From Candidatus Methanoperedens sp. (lineage in GTDB: Archaea; Halobacteriota; Methanosarcinia; Methanosarcinales; Methanoperedenaceae): DNA of 37,009 bases. Location: the NCBI GenBank assembly GCA_012026835.1, contig VEPN01000031.1, forward strand, positions 1 to 37,009. The letters run 5' to 3'. The position numbers were made by a program, and so were the translations under genes. The notes under the pieces are model-generated. The model did no database searches. It saw only the letters and a list, made by a program, of their open reading frames with translations, and was not told the origin of the DNA. Positions 1 through 8,085 of this stretch are shown here, piece by piece. Positions within the stretch are counted from its first letter, which is position 1. Every line of letters begins with the position of its first letter.

Positions 1-65
1 CATTCATCGATCGGTTATAAATCGCCAGTTGATTTTGAGAAGACGTTATGTTTAAATATACCACC

Positions 66-605
66 TTAACTAACTGTCCACTCGAAGGGGCGCACTCCAT
101 ATACTGATAAATCCAAAATTTGTTGAGTAATCCGTATTTTATCTTGTATGCCACCAGTATATGTGACAGTAGCGACATAGCTCAATGGATTATTATTATT
201 AAAATATTGCACCGTACCATCAAAAAAGGTTCTTATTTCATATCCTGGTGGAATCGAATCTATACCCTTCTTAATTAATGGTGTGTCGTTTATGTCCTTC
301 CCACGGCTATTTTTTAATCTAGGCTCAAACTCCAACTTTACATTTTTTGCGACTGCTTTACCTAAGTTTTTTATAACTAGATACATTAGAAACTCACCAT
401 ATGGTACATCAAAATAAGTTACAACGTGCGGTGCGGTTTCTTGGTCTCTTGTTGCTCTCATCTCTTCAAACATATTTTGAGATGCTTTAGCAGAATCCCT
501 TGTGGCAGAAGCAATATGCCATGTTTTTATTACATAAAAAACTAACGCGATTAATGTTAGTACTTGAGTTACAAGAAGAATTGTCTCCATTGTTTCTTTA
601 TCCAT
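66..605 (-). CDS. Membrane-anchored hypothetical protein
   Basis: A 179-residue protein whose family I do not recognise. The start at 605 was chosen because a GGAGA ribosome site lies 8 nt upstream; the longer ORF beginning at 659 has no such site. A single hydrophobic segment at about residues 8-27 (ETILLVTQVLTLIALVFYVI) should place it in the membrane, followed by a short charged stretch and a soluble domain rich in beta-type sequence (KNLGKAVAKNVKLEF). This layout is common in small proteins of accessory regions, some near defence genes. It is on the same strand as the nuclease-like gene at 952-1524 but about 350 bases from it, so a shared operon is uncertain. Function unknown. Confidence 0.65.
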   Translation of the reverse strand: MDKETMETILLVTQVLTLIALVFYVIKTWHIASATRDSAKASQNMFEEMRATRDQETAPHVVTYFDVPYGEFLMYLVIKNLGKAVAKNVKLEFEPRLKNSRGKDINDTPLIKKGIDSIPPGYEIRTFFDGTVQYFNNNNPLSYVATVTYTGGIQDKIRITQQILDLSVYGVRPFEWTVS

Positions 606-951
606 CTTATGATTCTCCTTAATTTCATAATTAGGTTTATTAATTTGTGATCTTAACAATTTTTATACAAAGTCGCTATTCCTTATTATAGTTATTCTGC
701 ATCTTCACCCTATATGCGCCTTTTTTAGGTCAGAGGGGTTATCGGATTTATCATCGCCATTCTGAGCACGAGAATGTCTATCTTTTTCAATAATGGGCTC
801 CGTTCTGGAAGATGCAAAGCATAATCGCCCATGCTCGACGTTTACGATTCAGTCTATTGACAGGATGTCCCTTTTTTTGCGGATAGCAAACGGTTAAAAG
901 TGTTCTAAAGATTTTATGACTGCGATTTAAAAAGGTTAGAAATCAAACTAA
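606..951. other. Non-coding stretch, nothing recognised
   Basis: About 350 bases without a convincing gene. The first ~50 bases upstream of 605 would hold the promoter of the membrane protein. A 35-codon minus-strand ORF exists at 725-832 but shows no ribosome site or family resemblance. No tRNA, repeat array or strong hairpin was seen. Confidence 0.4.
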
Positions 952-1524
952 TTATGGATTTACAGAAAAGCATCCAGCGTCCCAATACCAAATTACTCCG
1001 TCATCATCTTTTCTCTTCTTAGGACCAAAGCGGCGCTCTAGAGTTGTTCCACTATTATCAGCCATATTTTTAAGCCGATTGTTTATTGTCTTAGGTTTTC
1101 CTGCGGCTGTATACGCTACCAATAGACCTTTCTGAATTGTGCTCTCCTTATTTATCAATTGCCGTAATCTTCTTGCATCTTTATTTAGTGCATAATTTGT
1201 CCAAGCTTTTTTTACTTCTATAAGGATTCTAGGAGTCTCATCAGCCCACCATACAATAATATCCATCCTGCCAAGAGCTGAATTCCGTGGCTTTGGTCCT
1301 CTTAAATCAGCCTCAGCATTTTCTAATATACTTCGTATTGTATCTTGAAGTGTAATGTAAGGAACAATTTTAGATAAAGAATTGGCAATTTCAGTCTCAA
1401 TAAAACTTTCCGGGGCGGCACCAAGCCACCAGCCATTACTCCATTTATGATATTTTCTGAAGGCGTTATTAATGCCTTCAAGTGATATATTAACGATTTC
1501 TTGATATGAGATAGCTTGACTCAT
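952..1524 (-). CDS. PD-(D/E)XK nuclease-like protein
   Basis: A 190-residue protein with the core of a PD-(D/E)XK nuclease fold: GRMDIIVWW carries the Asp (D88), followed after a turn by ILIEVKKAW with Glu103-x-Lys105. An acidic residue in the preceding helix (E43 or E45, FIETEIANSL) could complete the metal site. A GAGGT ribosome site lies just upstream of the ATG. This fold is typical of restriction enzymes and other defence or DNA-repair nucleases; which one cannot be told here. The next gene upstream on the same strand is a broken HNH endonuclease (1572-1870), so the pair looks like the remains of a nuclease or defence locus. The nuclease-like assignment rests on the motif only. Confidence 0.6.
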   Translation of the reverse strand: MSQAISYQEIVNISLEGINNAFRKYHKWSNGWWLGAAPESFIETEIANSLSKIVPYITLQDTIRSILENAEADLRGPKPRNSALGRMDIIVWWADETPRILIEVKKAWTNYALNKDARRLRQLINKESTIQKGLLVAYTAAGKPKTINNRLKNMADNSGTTLERRFGPKKRKDDDGVIWYWDAGCFSVNP

Positions 1525-1571
1525 CTTTAATAACCTCTAAGTTAGAGAACAAAGCTGAAGAATCTAACTTT

Positions 1572-1870
1572 CTACTTGCTTTTGCGGCCTTCTCCATTTT
1601 CCCAGCTTTCTGGTACCTTTCGATCATTCAATTTATTAAGTGCCTTAAAAATTGTAGGTTTCAATATGACATCAAATGCTACCAACAATTTCAGCATAAT
1701 GCCATGCAATTTATTTCCTCATCTCTACCACCATCTTTCTTTGAAATAATATGTGACCATTCAAGACCATTATTATTTAAATATGGGAATTTTCTACCAC
1801 AAATTTGACAACCATTCTCACATAAATCAATAAACCACTTTTTCTTTTTTGCAGTTGGTTTCGCTACCAT
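1572..1870 (-). pseudogene. Frameshifted HNH endonuclease
   Basis: Starts at an ATG with a GAGGGA ribosome site. The first frame reads 59 residues with a zinc-type Cys pair (CQICGRKFP), then LEWSHIISKKDGG, which carries the His of an HNH motif, and ends in CMALC at a stop codon (1691-1693). Moving one frame, the reading continues as AFDVILKPTIFKALNKL and ends at 1572. The second frame is a plausible continuation after the usual second Cys pair of HNH proteins, so a short indel seems to have broken the gene. The total span of 299 nt is not a multiple of three. A sequencing error could give the same picture. It precedes the PD-(D/E)XK gene on the same strand by 48 nt. Confidence 0.6.
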
Positions 1871-2314
1871 ATTCTTTTCCCTCTAAAAAATGTAAAATTA
1901 GAGTTTTTAAATTTTATTTCTTTAATACATAATATAATTTATGGTCTTTGTACTCTTTTTTGTGGGCGTCTGAGTTTTCTCATTTCAAGAAGAATTCGGG
2001 CTATTATCGCCTTTTTAAGAGCATGAGAACAAACGTAGATACAGTCACCAGTATACCCCGTACGATGTACGAGGCCTGTATGGGATACATCACAAACTCT
2101 TATTTCTTAATTCTATACTGCGTACTATTTGAGGTGAACGGTTCTATATGGCTTGTATTGAAATCAAGGAATGGAATAAAATTTGGGTATAAATGTAATT
2201 TCATTTTATTACATTATAATTATTTTGGATTCTTTCCCTGCCGAAGAGAAAACATAAGATACCACTACTCCGGAAAGTGAGATATATGTGGCTAAACAGA
2301 CCAGAATAATATAA
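1871..2314. other. AT-rich non-coding stretch
   Basis: About 440 bases between the divergent HNH remnant and the deformylase-like gene. It should hold both promoters. A TATA-like GATATATG at 2281-2288 lies about 30 nt before the ATG at 2315. The plus-strand ORF at 1948-2280 has biased, low-complexity composition and no ribosome site, and I do not call it. Confidence 0.4.
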
Positions 2315-2836
2315 ATGAATATCAAAGAACTCAATGAAATGATAACCTTCACAAACGCCGAAAAAAGGCTGGTATCAGACTATAACATTCCTGCTGATGC
2401 TTTCCTCCCGCTCCTGCTCTCATTAAGAACCGGAGGCGACTGGAGCTATTCTTCAGAGAATATCAAAACTATATCTGTGATGGATAAGACTACTATTTAC
2501 GACCACAAGAATAAATCCGGATATTCGCTTGAGGAAATATATCTCTTCATAAACCCTGTTCTTAAATGCGGGGAGGGAACAGTGCACAGGCTTGAAAAGT
2601 GCGGGGACGAGGAAATAAGATTACTTGTCAGGCGGCCTTACAGGGTTAAAGTTGTGAGCGAACGCGTCATAAAAGCGACTGTCAACCCTTTTGAAAGGCA
2701 AATCAAGACTGAGGAACTTCATGGAAAAGAACTTACTTTTGATGGCTCAACTGCATATGATATATCCCATGAGATAGAGCACCTGGAGCAGAAAGAAATA
2801 AAAGGCGAAAGTTTGTGGGGATTCAAATTTATTTAA
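2315..2836 (+). CDS. Divergent peptide deformylase-like protein
   Basis: A 173-residue protein whose C-terminal half resembles peptide deformylase. It has NPVL at about 80-83, a Cys in an EKCGDE context (C96, where the family has EGCLS), VRRPYRVKV at 105-113 (family pattern VxRPxxVxV), and HEIEHL at 152-157 (family HExDHL), giving possible metal ligands C96, H152 and H156. The family's first motif (GxGxAAxQ) is not visible, so the active-site floor is altered. Bacterial-type deformylase removes formyl groups from nascent proteins, but archaeal initiation does not use formyl-Met, so another deacylase or amidase role is likely if it is an enzyme. The ATG has no ribosome site and lies ~30 nt after a TATA-like sequence, fitting a leaderless mRNA. 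Confidence 0.5.
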   Translation: MNIKELNEMITFTNAEKRLVSDYNIPADAFLPLLLSLRTGGDWSYSSENIKTISVMDKTTIYDHKNKSGYSLEEIYLFINPVLKCGEGTVHRLEKCGDEEIRLLVRRPYRVKVVSERVIKATVNPFERQIKTEELHGKELTFDGSTAYDISHEIEHLEQKEIKGESLWGFKFI

Positions 2837-2927
2837 AGATAGACACTCTATAAGGGATTCCCTGCATACCACAATATTAAAGAGAAAGTGAAGATATACG
2901 ATTTATTAAGGAATGGAGAGTGTTAAA

Positions 2928-3122
2928 ATGGTTGTATATACACCTGAAGAAATCGTAGAAATGGCAGAAAAGTTAATGAACGATATTGCAGACACAAAAG
3001 ATAATATTGACATTACAATGGCCGCAAGTTTTGCAGACAGATGCGCCCAGCTTGTCAAAACCCTTGCAGAAAATGTTGCTGAGCTTCATCAGCGGGTGGA
3101 CGTGCTCACTGAAAAAGAATAA
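2928..3122 (+). CDS. Small helical hypothetical protein
   Basis: A 64-residue acidic protein, predicted all-helical, with a heptad-like C-terminal half (LVKTLAENVAELHQRVDVL) that suggests a coiled coil or oligomerisation helix. The start at 2928 follows GGAGAG by 7 nt; the in-frame ATG at 2913 has no such site. It carries one Cys (near residue 39) and no recognisable domain. It lies 91 nt after the deformylase-like gene and 70 nt before the hydrolase, so it may be separately transcribed. Function unknown. Confidence 0.55.
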   Translation: MVVYTPEEIVEMAEKLMNDIADTKDNIDITMAASFADRCAQLVKTLAENVAELHQRVDVLTEKE

Positions 3123-3192
3123 TTGCTATATAATTGCCATATATTTGAAAGATAATATTATTGCTATGCCCGACTTTGTGGGCTAATAAATA

Positions 3193-4131
3193 ATGAAAAA
3201 GAAACAAGTGAAAATAAACTCAAAAAAAATAGAGAGAAAACCTTCTAAAAATCCGGTGATCATTCTTGCGGTAATCGCCGCCATACTTCTTCTTTTATTT
3301 ATTTTCTCCTTAATCCCCAAAGAAAGCCAGGAGTGGAGCGTGAGTAGAGATGGTATCCTCTCTTATCCTGAAAATCGGGGATGGGTCGATGTCACGGTGC
3401 TGAAAACAGAACTTGGAAACAACTACACCCTCGAAACTATTTCTTTTGCAAGCAAGGATTATAATGTTGAGGGGCTTCTTCGCATTCCATCGACGGGGAA
3501 AAAGGTGCCTGCTGTCGTGATCCTCCCGGGTGCCACAGTCACGAAGGAGGGGACGCAGGGGCTGGCCGGGATACTTTCCAGCATGGGATATGCAAGTCTT
3601 GGCATTGAGCAGCGTAACACAGGTGGTGTGGACCTTGAATATGATTACGGGTTATTTAGAGAAGGCAATGAGCCGATAGAACACAAGATGGTTTTTGATG
3701 CACTGCGCGCTGTTGATGTTTTAAGGCAGGATAAAAGGATCGATGCACAAAAAATCGCAATCCTTGGTGAAAGCAACGGCGGACGTTTTGCCATTATTGC
3801 AACGGCACTTGACCCTGGTATTAAAGGTGTTATCGGCATCAGTACAAGCGGCTATGATACGGAGTCCCAGATTGTCAATGTAAAGGATGAAACCCTTATC
3901 AGGTTTTACCGATCCATAGACCCTGAGACCTATCTTGGATTAATACCACCGCGCAGGTTCGTGATGATGCATTCGGCCAATGACAGCATTATTAAAATCG
4001 GATTTGCAGAAGACACCTTCAAGAAGGCAAAAGAGCCGAAAAAGTTCTATCTGGTGAAAAACGGGGGTCACGGATTCAGCGAAGATATGAAAGCGCCTCT
4101 TGAGGAAGAACTGGGGCTTATGTTCAGTTGA
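3193..4131 (+). CDS. Membrane-anchored alpha/beta hydrolase
   Basis: A 312-residue serine hydrolase of the dienelactone hydrolase/prolyl oligopeptidase type. A basic N-terminus and a transmembrane segment (about 21-41) suggest that the catalytic domain lies outside the cell. The fold is traceable: VVILPG oxyanion strand, nucleophile elbow GESNGG with Ser194, SANDS with Asp264, and GGHGF with His293, a complete catalytic triad in the right order. Substrate unknown; esters or peptides are possible. No strong ribosome site precedes the ATG. It converges with the marker-2 gene, their stop codons only 2 nt apart. Confidence 0.8.
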   Translation: MKKKQVKINSKKIERKPSKNPVIILAVIAAILLLLFIFSLIPKESQEWSVSRDGILSYPENRGWVDVTVLKTELGNNYTLETISFASKDYNVEGLLRIPSTGKKVPAVVILPGATVTKEGTQGLAGILSSMGYASLGIEQRNTGGVDLEYDYGLFREGNEPIEHKMVFDALRAVDVLRQDKRIDAQKIAILGESNGGRFAIIATALDPGIKGVIGISTSGYDTESQIVNVKDETLIRFYRSIDPETYLGLIPPRRFVMMHSANDSIIKIGFAEDTFKKAKEPKKFYLVKNGGHGFSEDMKAPLEEELGLMFS

Positions 4132-4133
4132 AT

Positions 4134-5111
4134 TTATTGCGTAATCCCTGTGACAACATCTTTCTTGAAATCAAAAACTGTCTCACATTCGTTTTCATAG
4201 CATATGTCAAGCCTTGACGTATTTTCTATGATCCCGATATTAGAAGCCGTATACCCCGCATTCTCAAAAAGCCGGATAACTTCGGGATCGTCCCCCTGAG
4301 TGCATGTTACTACGAATCCTGTTGCAGGGTGTATCTTGAGCCACTGGATGAAATCAATATTTCCAGGCGCAGGTATCTTTGCAAGGTCAACCTTTGCTCC
4401 TTTCCTGCTTGTTTCAAGGAGCATCCCAAGAGTTCCGATCACGCCCGGGTTGCTGATATCCTTGCCTGCCGTGACAAGCCTTTTTTCTCCGAGTTCCTGC
4501 ATGACCCTGTATTTTGCCCTTACCTCTTCCGGCTCTTTCATTGTTGTTGAATCAAAACTGTATGGCGAGTTCGGCCCCACTTTTCCATCCATATCATAAG
4601 CTGCTATTATCGCATCACCCGCTACCGCCGTACTGCTCCTTATCTCGCAGCCCCTTTTTACTGTCCCGATAATGGCAACTGAAAGCGAGGTATATGGAGT
4701 ATCGGGATGCAGATGCCCTCCTACCATGGGGACGCCGAACCTGGCTATCCCGTCCCTGATTCCCCGGAGGATATCCCTGCATGTATCCCTGTCATCGGAT
4801 GAAAGCACATTGACCATTGCAACGGGTCTTCCTCCCATTGCAGCTATATCGTTAACATTAACGAGTACGGAGCTGTAACCTGCCCACCATGAACTTGCCT
4901 TGATAAGCCGCCCCCAGATACCATCAGCGGCGAACAGGATGTAATCGTCTCCCCCGATATCAATAACTGCGGCGTCATCCCCGAAATCAACCACCGAACT
5001 GGCATATTCACAGCGCACGCTCTCAAAAATATTTATAAGGTCTGCAATGGACTTTTTCCTTGTTACGCCCTCGAATTCACGGATTTCCTTTGCTATTTTA
5101 TGCATGTCCAT
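4134..5111 (-). CDS. AIR synthase-related protein, methanogenesis marker 2 type
   Basis: A 325-residue member of the PurM/SelD/HypE/ThiL superfamily. The N-terminal half has the nucleotide-site motif GDDAAVIDIG (about 44-53) and ADGIWG (about 60-65), then NVNDIAAMGG and PMVGGHLHPDTPY; the C-terminal half has ISNPGVIGTLGMLLE and HPATGFV. The whole-length pattern matches my recollection of methanogenesis marker protein 2, conserved in organisms with methyl-coenzyme M reductase. Family members bind ATP and usually phosphorylate or activate an acyl or amide oxygen; the exact reaction here is not known to me. GGTG lies just before the ATG. A second in-frame ATG is two codons later. Its presence is the main sign of a methanogen or methanotroph. 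Confidence 0.8.
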   Translation of the reverse strand: MDMHKIAKEIREFEGVTRKKSIADLINIFESVRCEYASSVVDFGDDAAVIDIGGDDYILFAADGIWGRLIKASSWWAGYSSVLVNVNDIAAMGGRPVAMVNVLSSDDRDTCRDILRGIRDGIARFGVPMVGGHLHPDTPYTSLSVAIIGTVKRGCEIRSSTAVAGDAIIAAYDMDGKVGPNSPYSFDSTTMKEPEEVRAKYRVMQELGEKRLVTAGKDISNPGVIGTLGMLLETSRKGAKVDLAKIPAPGNIDFIQWLKIHPATGFVVTCTQGDDPEVIRLFENAGYTASNIGIIENTSRLDICYENECETVFDFKKDVVTGITQ

Positions 5112-5250
5112 GGCACCTTAAACATGCAGGATTGTTAATTATAGTTTTGGGACAAGAAAGCATTTTGTGATATGAGATATATCAGAATTTGACGGAATGG
5201 GTGAAGTATATATACATTCACAAACAAAAATATGTATGGGAGTAGATGTT

Positions 5251-5457
5251 ATGGAAGAAATAGATACTACAAGAGAGATAGATACTTCAAAAATATTGGA
5301 AACATTAACTGCTAAAGTTGATGAACTGACTAAAGCAGTTAACGAAAAAAAAGAACATACTGAAGTAAAGATAAGAGAGAATCCTCTTGCTTACGTGGCA
5401 GGGGCATTTGCCGGGGGAATGATAGTGGGTTACCTGATGGCAAGGGGAAAAAGTTAG
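5251..5457 (+). CDS. DUF883/YqjD-like small membrane protein
   Basis: A 68-residue protein with an acidic helical N-terminus (ILETLTAKVDELTKAV) and a C-terminal glycine-rich hydrophobic segment IRENPLAYVAGAFAGGMIVG followed by YLMARGK. That is the classic layout of the DUF883 (ElaB/YqjD) family, inner-membrane proteins that in E. coli bind ribosomes in stationary phase. The start at 5251 has GGGAG 9 nt upstream; an upstream in-frame ATG at 5197 has no such site. The stop overlaps the start of the next gene by one base, so the two are translated together. Confidence 0.7.
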   Translation: MEEIDTTREIDTSKILETLTAKVDELTKAVNEKKEHTEVKIRENPLAYVAGAFAGGMIVGYLMARGKS

Positions 5458-5753
5458 TGCAAAAACAGGACATAATGGGTTTTCTCCACGGCTTTCTACA
5501 TTCATTTCTCCAGGGCCTTGGCAACATGCAGAGGCATGGCGGGCTTGGTGATGAAATAGTCGAAGGCATAGAGAAATCAAGAAAAAAGCTGTTCACCATC
5601 GGGATTTCAATTGCGCTTGCAGGAACCGGTTTTTTCCTGATCCTGTGGGGAATAGCATCAACCATTGACACAATATTTGCGATGCGGGGCCTCGGATTTG
5701 TGATCGTAGGCATAATTGCGATACTGACCGGGGCACTCACATATAAAAAATAA
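5457..5753 (+). CDS. Two-helix membrane protein, YqjE-like
   Basis: A 98-residue protein starting at GTG, one base overlapping the preceding stop; GGGG in the upstream coding end serves as ribosome site. After an amphipathic N-terminus (GFLHGFLHSFLQGLGNMQ) it has two hydrophobic segments, about 45-65 (KLFTIGISIALAGTGFFLIL) and 75-95 (LGFVIVGIIAILTG). Size, topology and position directly after a DUF883-like gene recall the bacterial yqjD-yqjE pair, but this is analogy; sequence identity was not tested. A run of nine T follows the stop codon. Confidence 0.65.
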   Translation: MQKQDIMGFLHGFLHSFLQGLGNMQRHGGLGDEIVEGIEKSRKKLFTIGISIALAGTGFFLILWGIASTIDTIFAMRGLGFVIVGIIAILTGALTYKK

Positions 5754-5761
5754 ATAATAAA

Positions 5762-5770
5762 TTTTTTTTT
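5762..5770 (+). terminator. Oligo-T terminator after the YqjE-like gene
   Basis: Nine consecutive T on the plus strand, 9 nt after the stop at 5753. Oligo-T tracts are the usual intrinsic termination signal for archaeal RNA polymerase. Confidence 0.55.
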
Positions 5771-5875
5771 GGAATTTAATCTGTCAGGATTTGTTTTGGG
5801 TTTTTAAATTACTTAGCCTTAATGTCCAGCTACCTGTTGAGGAAAAAAGCTAAACATAGACACCACAAAGTTCGA

Positions 5876-5909
5876 AAAGTTCGCAAAGCGTAGCATCTTT
5901 GCGAACTTT
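5876..5909. repeat. 13-bp perfect inverted repeat
   Basis: AAAGTTCGCAAAG (5876-5888) and its exact complement CTTTGCGAACTTT (5897-5909) flank an 8-nt loop. It is in the 376-bp non-coding region between two convergent operons (5754-6129). It shares the GTTCG core with the larger dyad at 5942-6010. It may be a bidirectional terminator or part of a repeat family. Confidence 0.7.
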
Positions 5910-5941
5910 GCACGCTGGTATGAAAAACGGCACCATATAAA

Positions 5942-6010
5942 CAACGAACTGGCACGAACTGAAACGAACTCATGCCATCAGAGTTCGTTTCAGTTCGTAT
6001 TAGTTCGTTG
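5942..6010. repeat. Palindromic array of six phased ACGAACT heptamers
   Basis: An 18-bp perfect inverted repeat, ACGAACTGAAACGAACTC (5954-5971) with its exact complement at 5981-5998 and a 9-nt loop. After a 3-nt mismatch the pairing resumes for 9 bp (CAACGAACT at 5942-5950 with AGTTCGTTG at 6002-6010). Read as DNA, ACGAACT occurs at 5944, 5954 and 5964 and its complement at 5982, 5992 and 6002, each with a 10-bp period, so all copies in one half face the same side of the helix. No gene overlaps it. Confidence 0.75.
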
Positions 6011-6129
6011 CTAAAGTCTGTTTTGTTGCTCTTTTTCGTGGTTATCTGTGAACGGTTCATAGCCGACTTTGCGGTAAGATTTACCCCACCGGCTCTGTGG
6101 ACACTAACCTTAGCCAAGTTTGCTTGAGG

Positions 6130-8085
6130 CTATCCCTCATATCTCACCGGGTGCTTCCTCAACCCTACGAGATGTTCTTTTCCGACAGGGATTTTGATAC
6201 TTGAACCTCTAAAATCATCTCCTATAGGCTCGTATTGGCCTCCAAGACAGCCGGAAAGGAAAGCTTCTGTCACAGCATTGAAGGACATACGGTTCTCGGG
6301 CCTGACAAAACCATGCCCCTCATCGGGGTAGAGTACATATGTAACAGGGATATTTTTCTCCTGCATGGCCCGGACTATTTGATCCGATTCATTCTGTTTG
6401 ACACGGGGGTCATTGGCTCCCTGGCCTATCAAAAGCGGCCTTTTTATCCTGTCAGCGTAACTCAGGGGCGAACGTCTGGTAAGGAAAGCCTGTCCCTCCT
6501 CTGTCGTGTGGTCGCCCACGCGTTTCTTAAATAGCTCGATCCCGGGTGTCCAGTATGGCGGAATTGTATTCAGCAGGGTTACAAGGTTAGAAGGACCCAC
6601 GATATCCACACCGCAGGCAAATTGATCGGGCGTCATGGTCATTCCCACAAGTGTGGCATACCCGCCATAACTTCCGCCCATAATGGCAATGCGTTCCGGG
6701 TCTGCTATACCTTCTTTTACAGCCCAGTGTGCAGCATCGATGATATCATCATGCATTTTCCCTGCCCATTCCATATTACCTGCGTTCAGGAACTTCTTGC
6801 CAAAACCTGTGGACCCGCGGAAATTAACAGAAAGGACTGCATACCCGCGATTAGCCAGCCATTGGTGAGATGGATTATAGCCCCATTCATCCCTTGCCCA
6901 CGGTCCGCCATGTACGTATAACACCATTGGCAGGGGCTTTTCAGGGCTGTCATGAATCTCTGTTCCCCGTGGTAATGTGAGATAACTGACCATAGGAAGT
7001 CCGTCGCGAGCCTTAATAATCACGGAATGCATCCTGGCCAGGGGAACACCTTCCAGGTCTTTACGATTTGTGAACAGGAAAAAAGCTTCATTTTTTTCAC
7101 GGTCATAGTGATAGAAACGCACAGGGCCATTGTCTATTATATAGGCTACGAGCCAGTGTTTATCATCCAGGGTGCGGCTGGCCACCTCTATGTCGCCAGG
7201 GGAAACGTTTCCAAGATATGCCAGGTCTTTTTCGATAGACTTATCCAGTACCTGCCACTGTTTTCGCTCATATGTAAAAATCACGGCCTGGATGTTCTTC
7301 TCTGTAGGATGGATTAATGCGTCATCAAAATCTGCCCGCGCATCCTGGGCTATCAGAGCCCGGTCGCCTGTTCCGAGATCGATAGCAGCCAGAGCCCCTG
7401 TATCACGGCCACGGCTGTCCACCATGTATAAGACTTTGCCCATCTTATCAAATCCCAGGGGAAATGTGGTTAGCGTGTCCTCCATTGCGATTTTCATGAA
7501 AGGCTCCCAGCCGCCGTTATTATCCGGCCTCAGGATTTCATTATCTCCATGTTGAGTGAAGCGCATGGCAAAGCGGATTTTATAGTCGTCATCAGTGACA
7601 AACTGCATGAATCCGTCATTCTTCTCAAGCAGAATTTTCTCACCTGTAACGATATTTACCTTATAAACATCATGGAACTTCGGATTTCTATCATTGAGCC
7701 CGATAAGGATCTCATCCGGAAACCTGAAGCTGACATTCTGTACCTGCGCATTCACACCCTCAAGCGGGGTAAGGTCCTTTTCCTGGCCTGTGTCCATATC
7801 AACACAGTGTACACGCCAGTTCTCATCGCCTTTTTTATCCTGAAGATAGAGAATATGCCTGTTTGTGTACGCCCAGAAATAAATACGGATACCGCGGCCT
7901 GTATCCCTGGTTACAGGTTGAGCAGATTCCGGATCATCCGGGGATCCGACCCAAACATTAAGCACACCGTCAAGCGGGGCCAGGTAGCTTATCTTTCTCC
8001 CATCAGGACTTATCCCGGGCGATGCCCTGTCCGGATTTCCGAAAAGCACTTTACGCGGGATCAGTGACTCATTTTTTGGAGTCAT
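6130..8085 (-). CDS. S9 family prolyl oligopeptidase-type peptidase
   Basis: A 651-residue cytoplasmic serine peptidase of the acylaminoacyl-peptidase/dipeptidyl-peptidase group. The N-terminal ~370 residues form the beta-propeller (repeats such as ISPDGRKISYLAP), which restricts access to small peptides. The C-terminal alpha/beta hydrolase domain has the oxyanion motif VLYVHGGPW, the nucleophile in GGSYGG (Ser472), Asp559 in GANDPR and His591 in GHGF, so the triad is complete. No signal peptide is visible. The ATG overlaps the stop of the HtrA-like gene (ATGA at 8082-8085), so the two are translationally coupled and probably share a role in peptide turnover. Confidence 0.9.
   Translation of the reverse strand: MTPKNESLIPRKVLFGNPDRASPGISPDGRKISYLAPLDGVLNVWVGSPDDPESAQPVTRDTGRGIRIYFWAYTNRHILYLQDKKGDENWRVHCVDMDTGQEKDLTPLEGVNAQVQNVSFRFPDEILIGLNDRNPKFHDVYKVNIVTGEKILLEKNDGFMQFVTDDDYKIRFAMRFTQHGDNEILRPDNNGGWEPFMKIAMEDTLTTFPLGFDKMGKVLYMVDSRGRDTGALAAIDLGTGDRALIAQDARADFDDALIHPTEKNIQAVIFTYERKQWQVLDKSIEKDLAYLGNVSPGDIEVASRTLDDKHWLVAYIIDNGPVRFYHYDREKNEAFFLFTNRKDLEGVPLARMHSVIIKARDGLPMVSYLTLPRGTEIHDSPEKPLPMVLYVHGGPWARDEWGYNPSHQWLANRGYAVLSVNFRGSTGFGKKFLNAGNMEWAGKMHDDIIDAAHWAVKEGIADPERIAIMGGSYGGYATLVGMTMTPDQFACGVDIVGPSNLVTLLNTIPPYWTPGIELFKKRVGDHTTEEGQAFLTRRSPLSYADRIKRPLLIGQGANDPRVKQNESDQIVRAMQEKNIPVTYVLYPDEGHGFVRPENRMSFNAVTEAFLSGCLGGQYEPIGDDFRGSSIKIPVGKEHLVGLRKHPVRYEG

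Noticed and set aside
725-832. Minus-strand ORF of 35 codons
   Set aside because: No ribosome site or recognisable sequence; such ORFs are expected by chance.
1948-2280. Plus-strand ORF of 110 codons
   Set aside because: Low-complexity aromatic-rich product, no ribosome site, no family pattern and located in an AT-rich promoter region.
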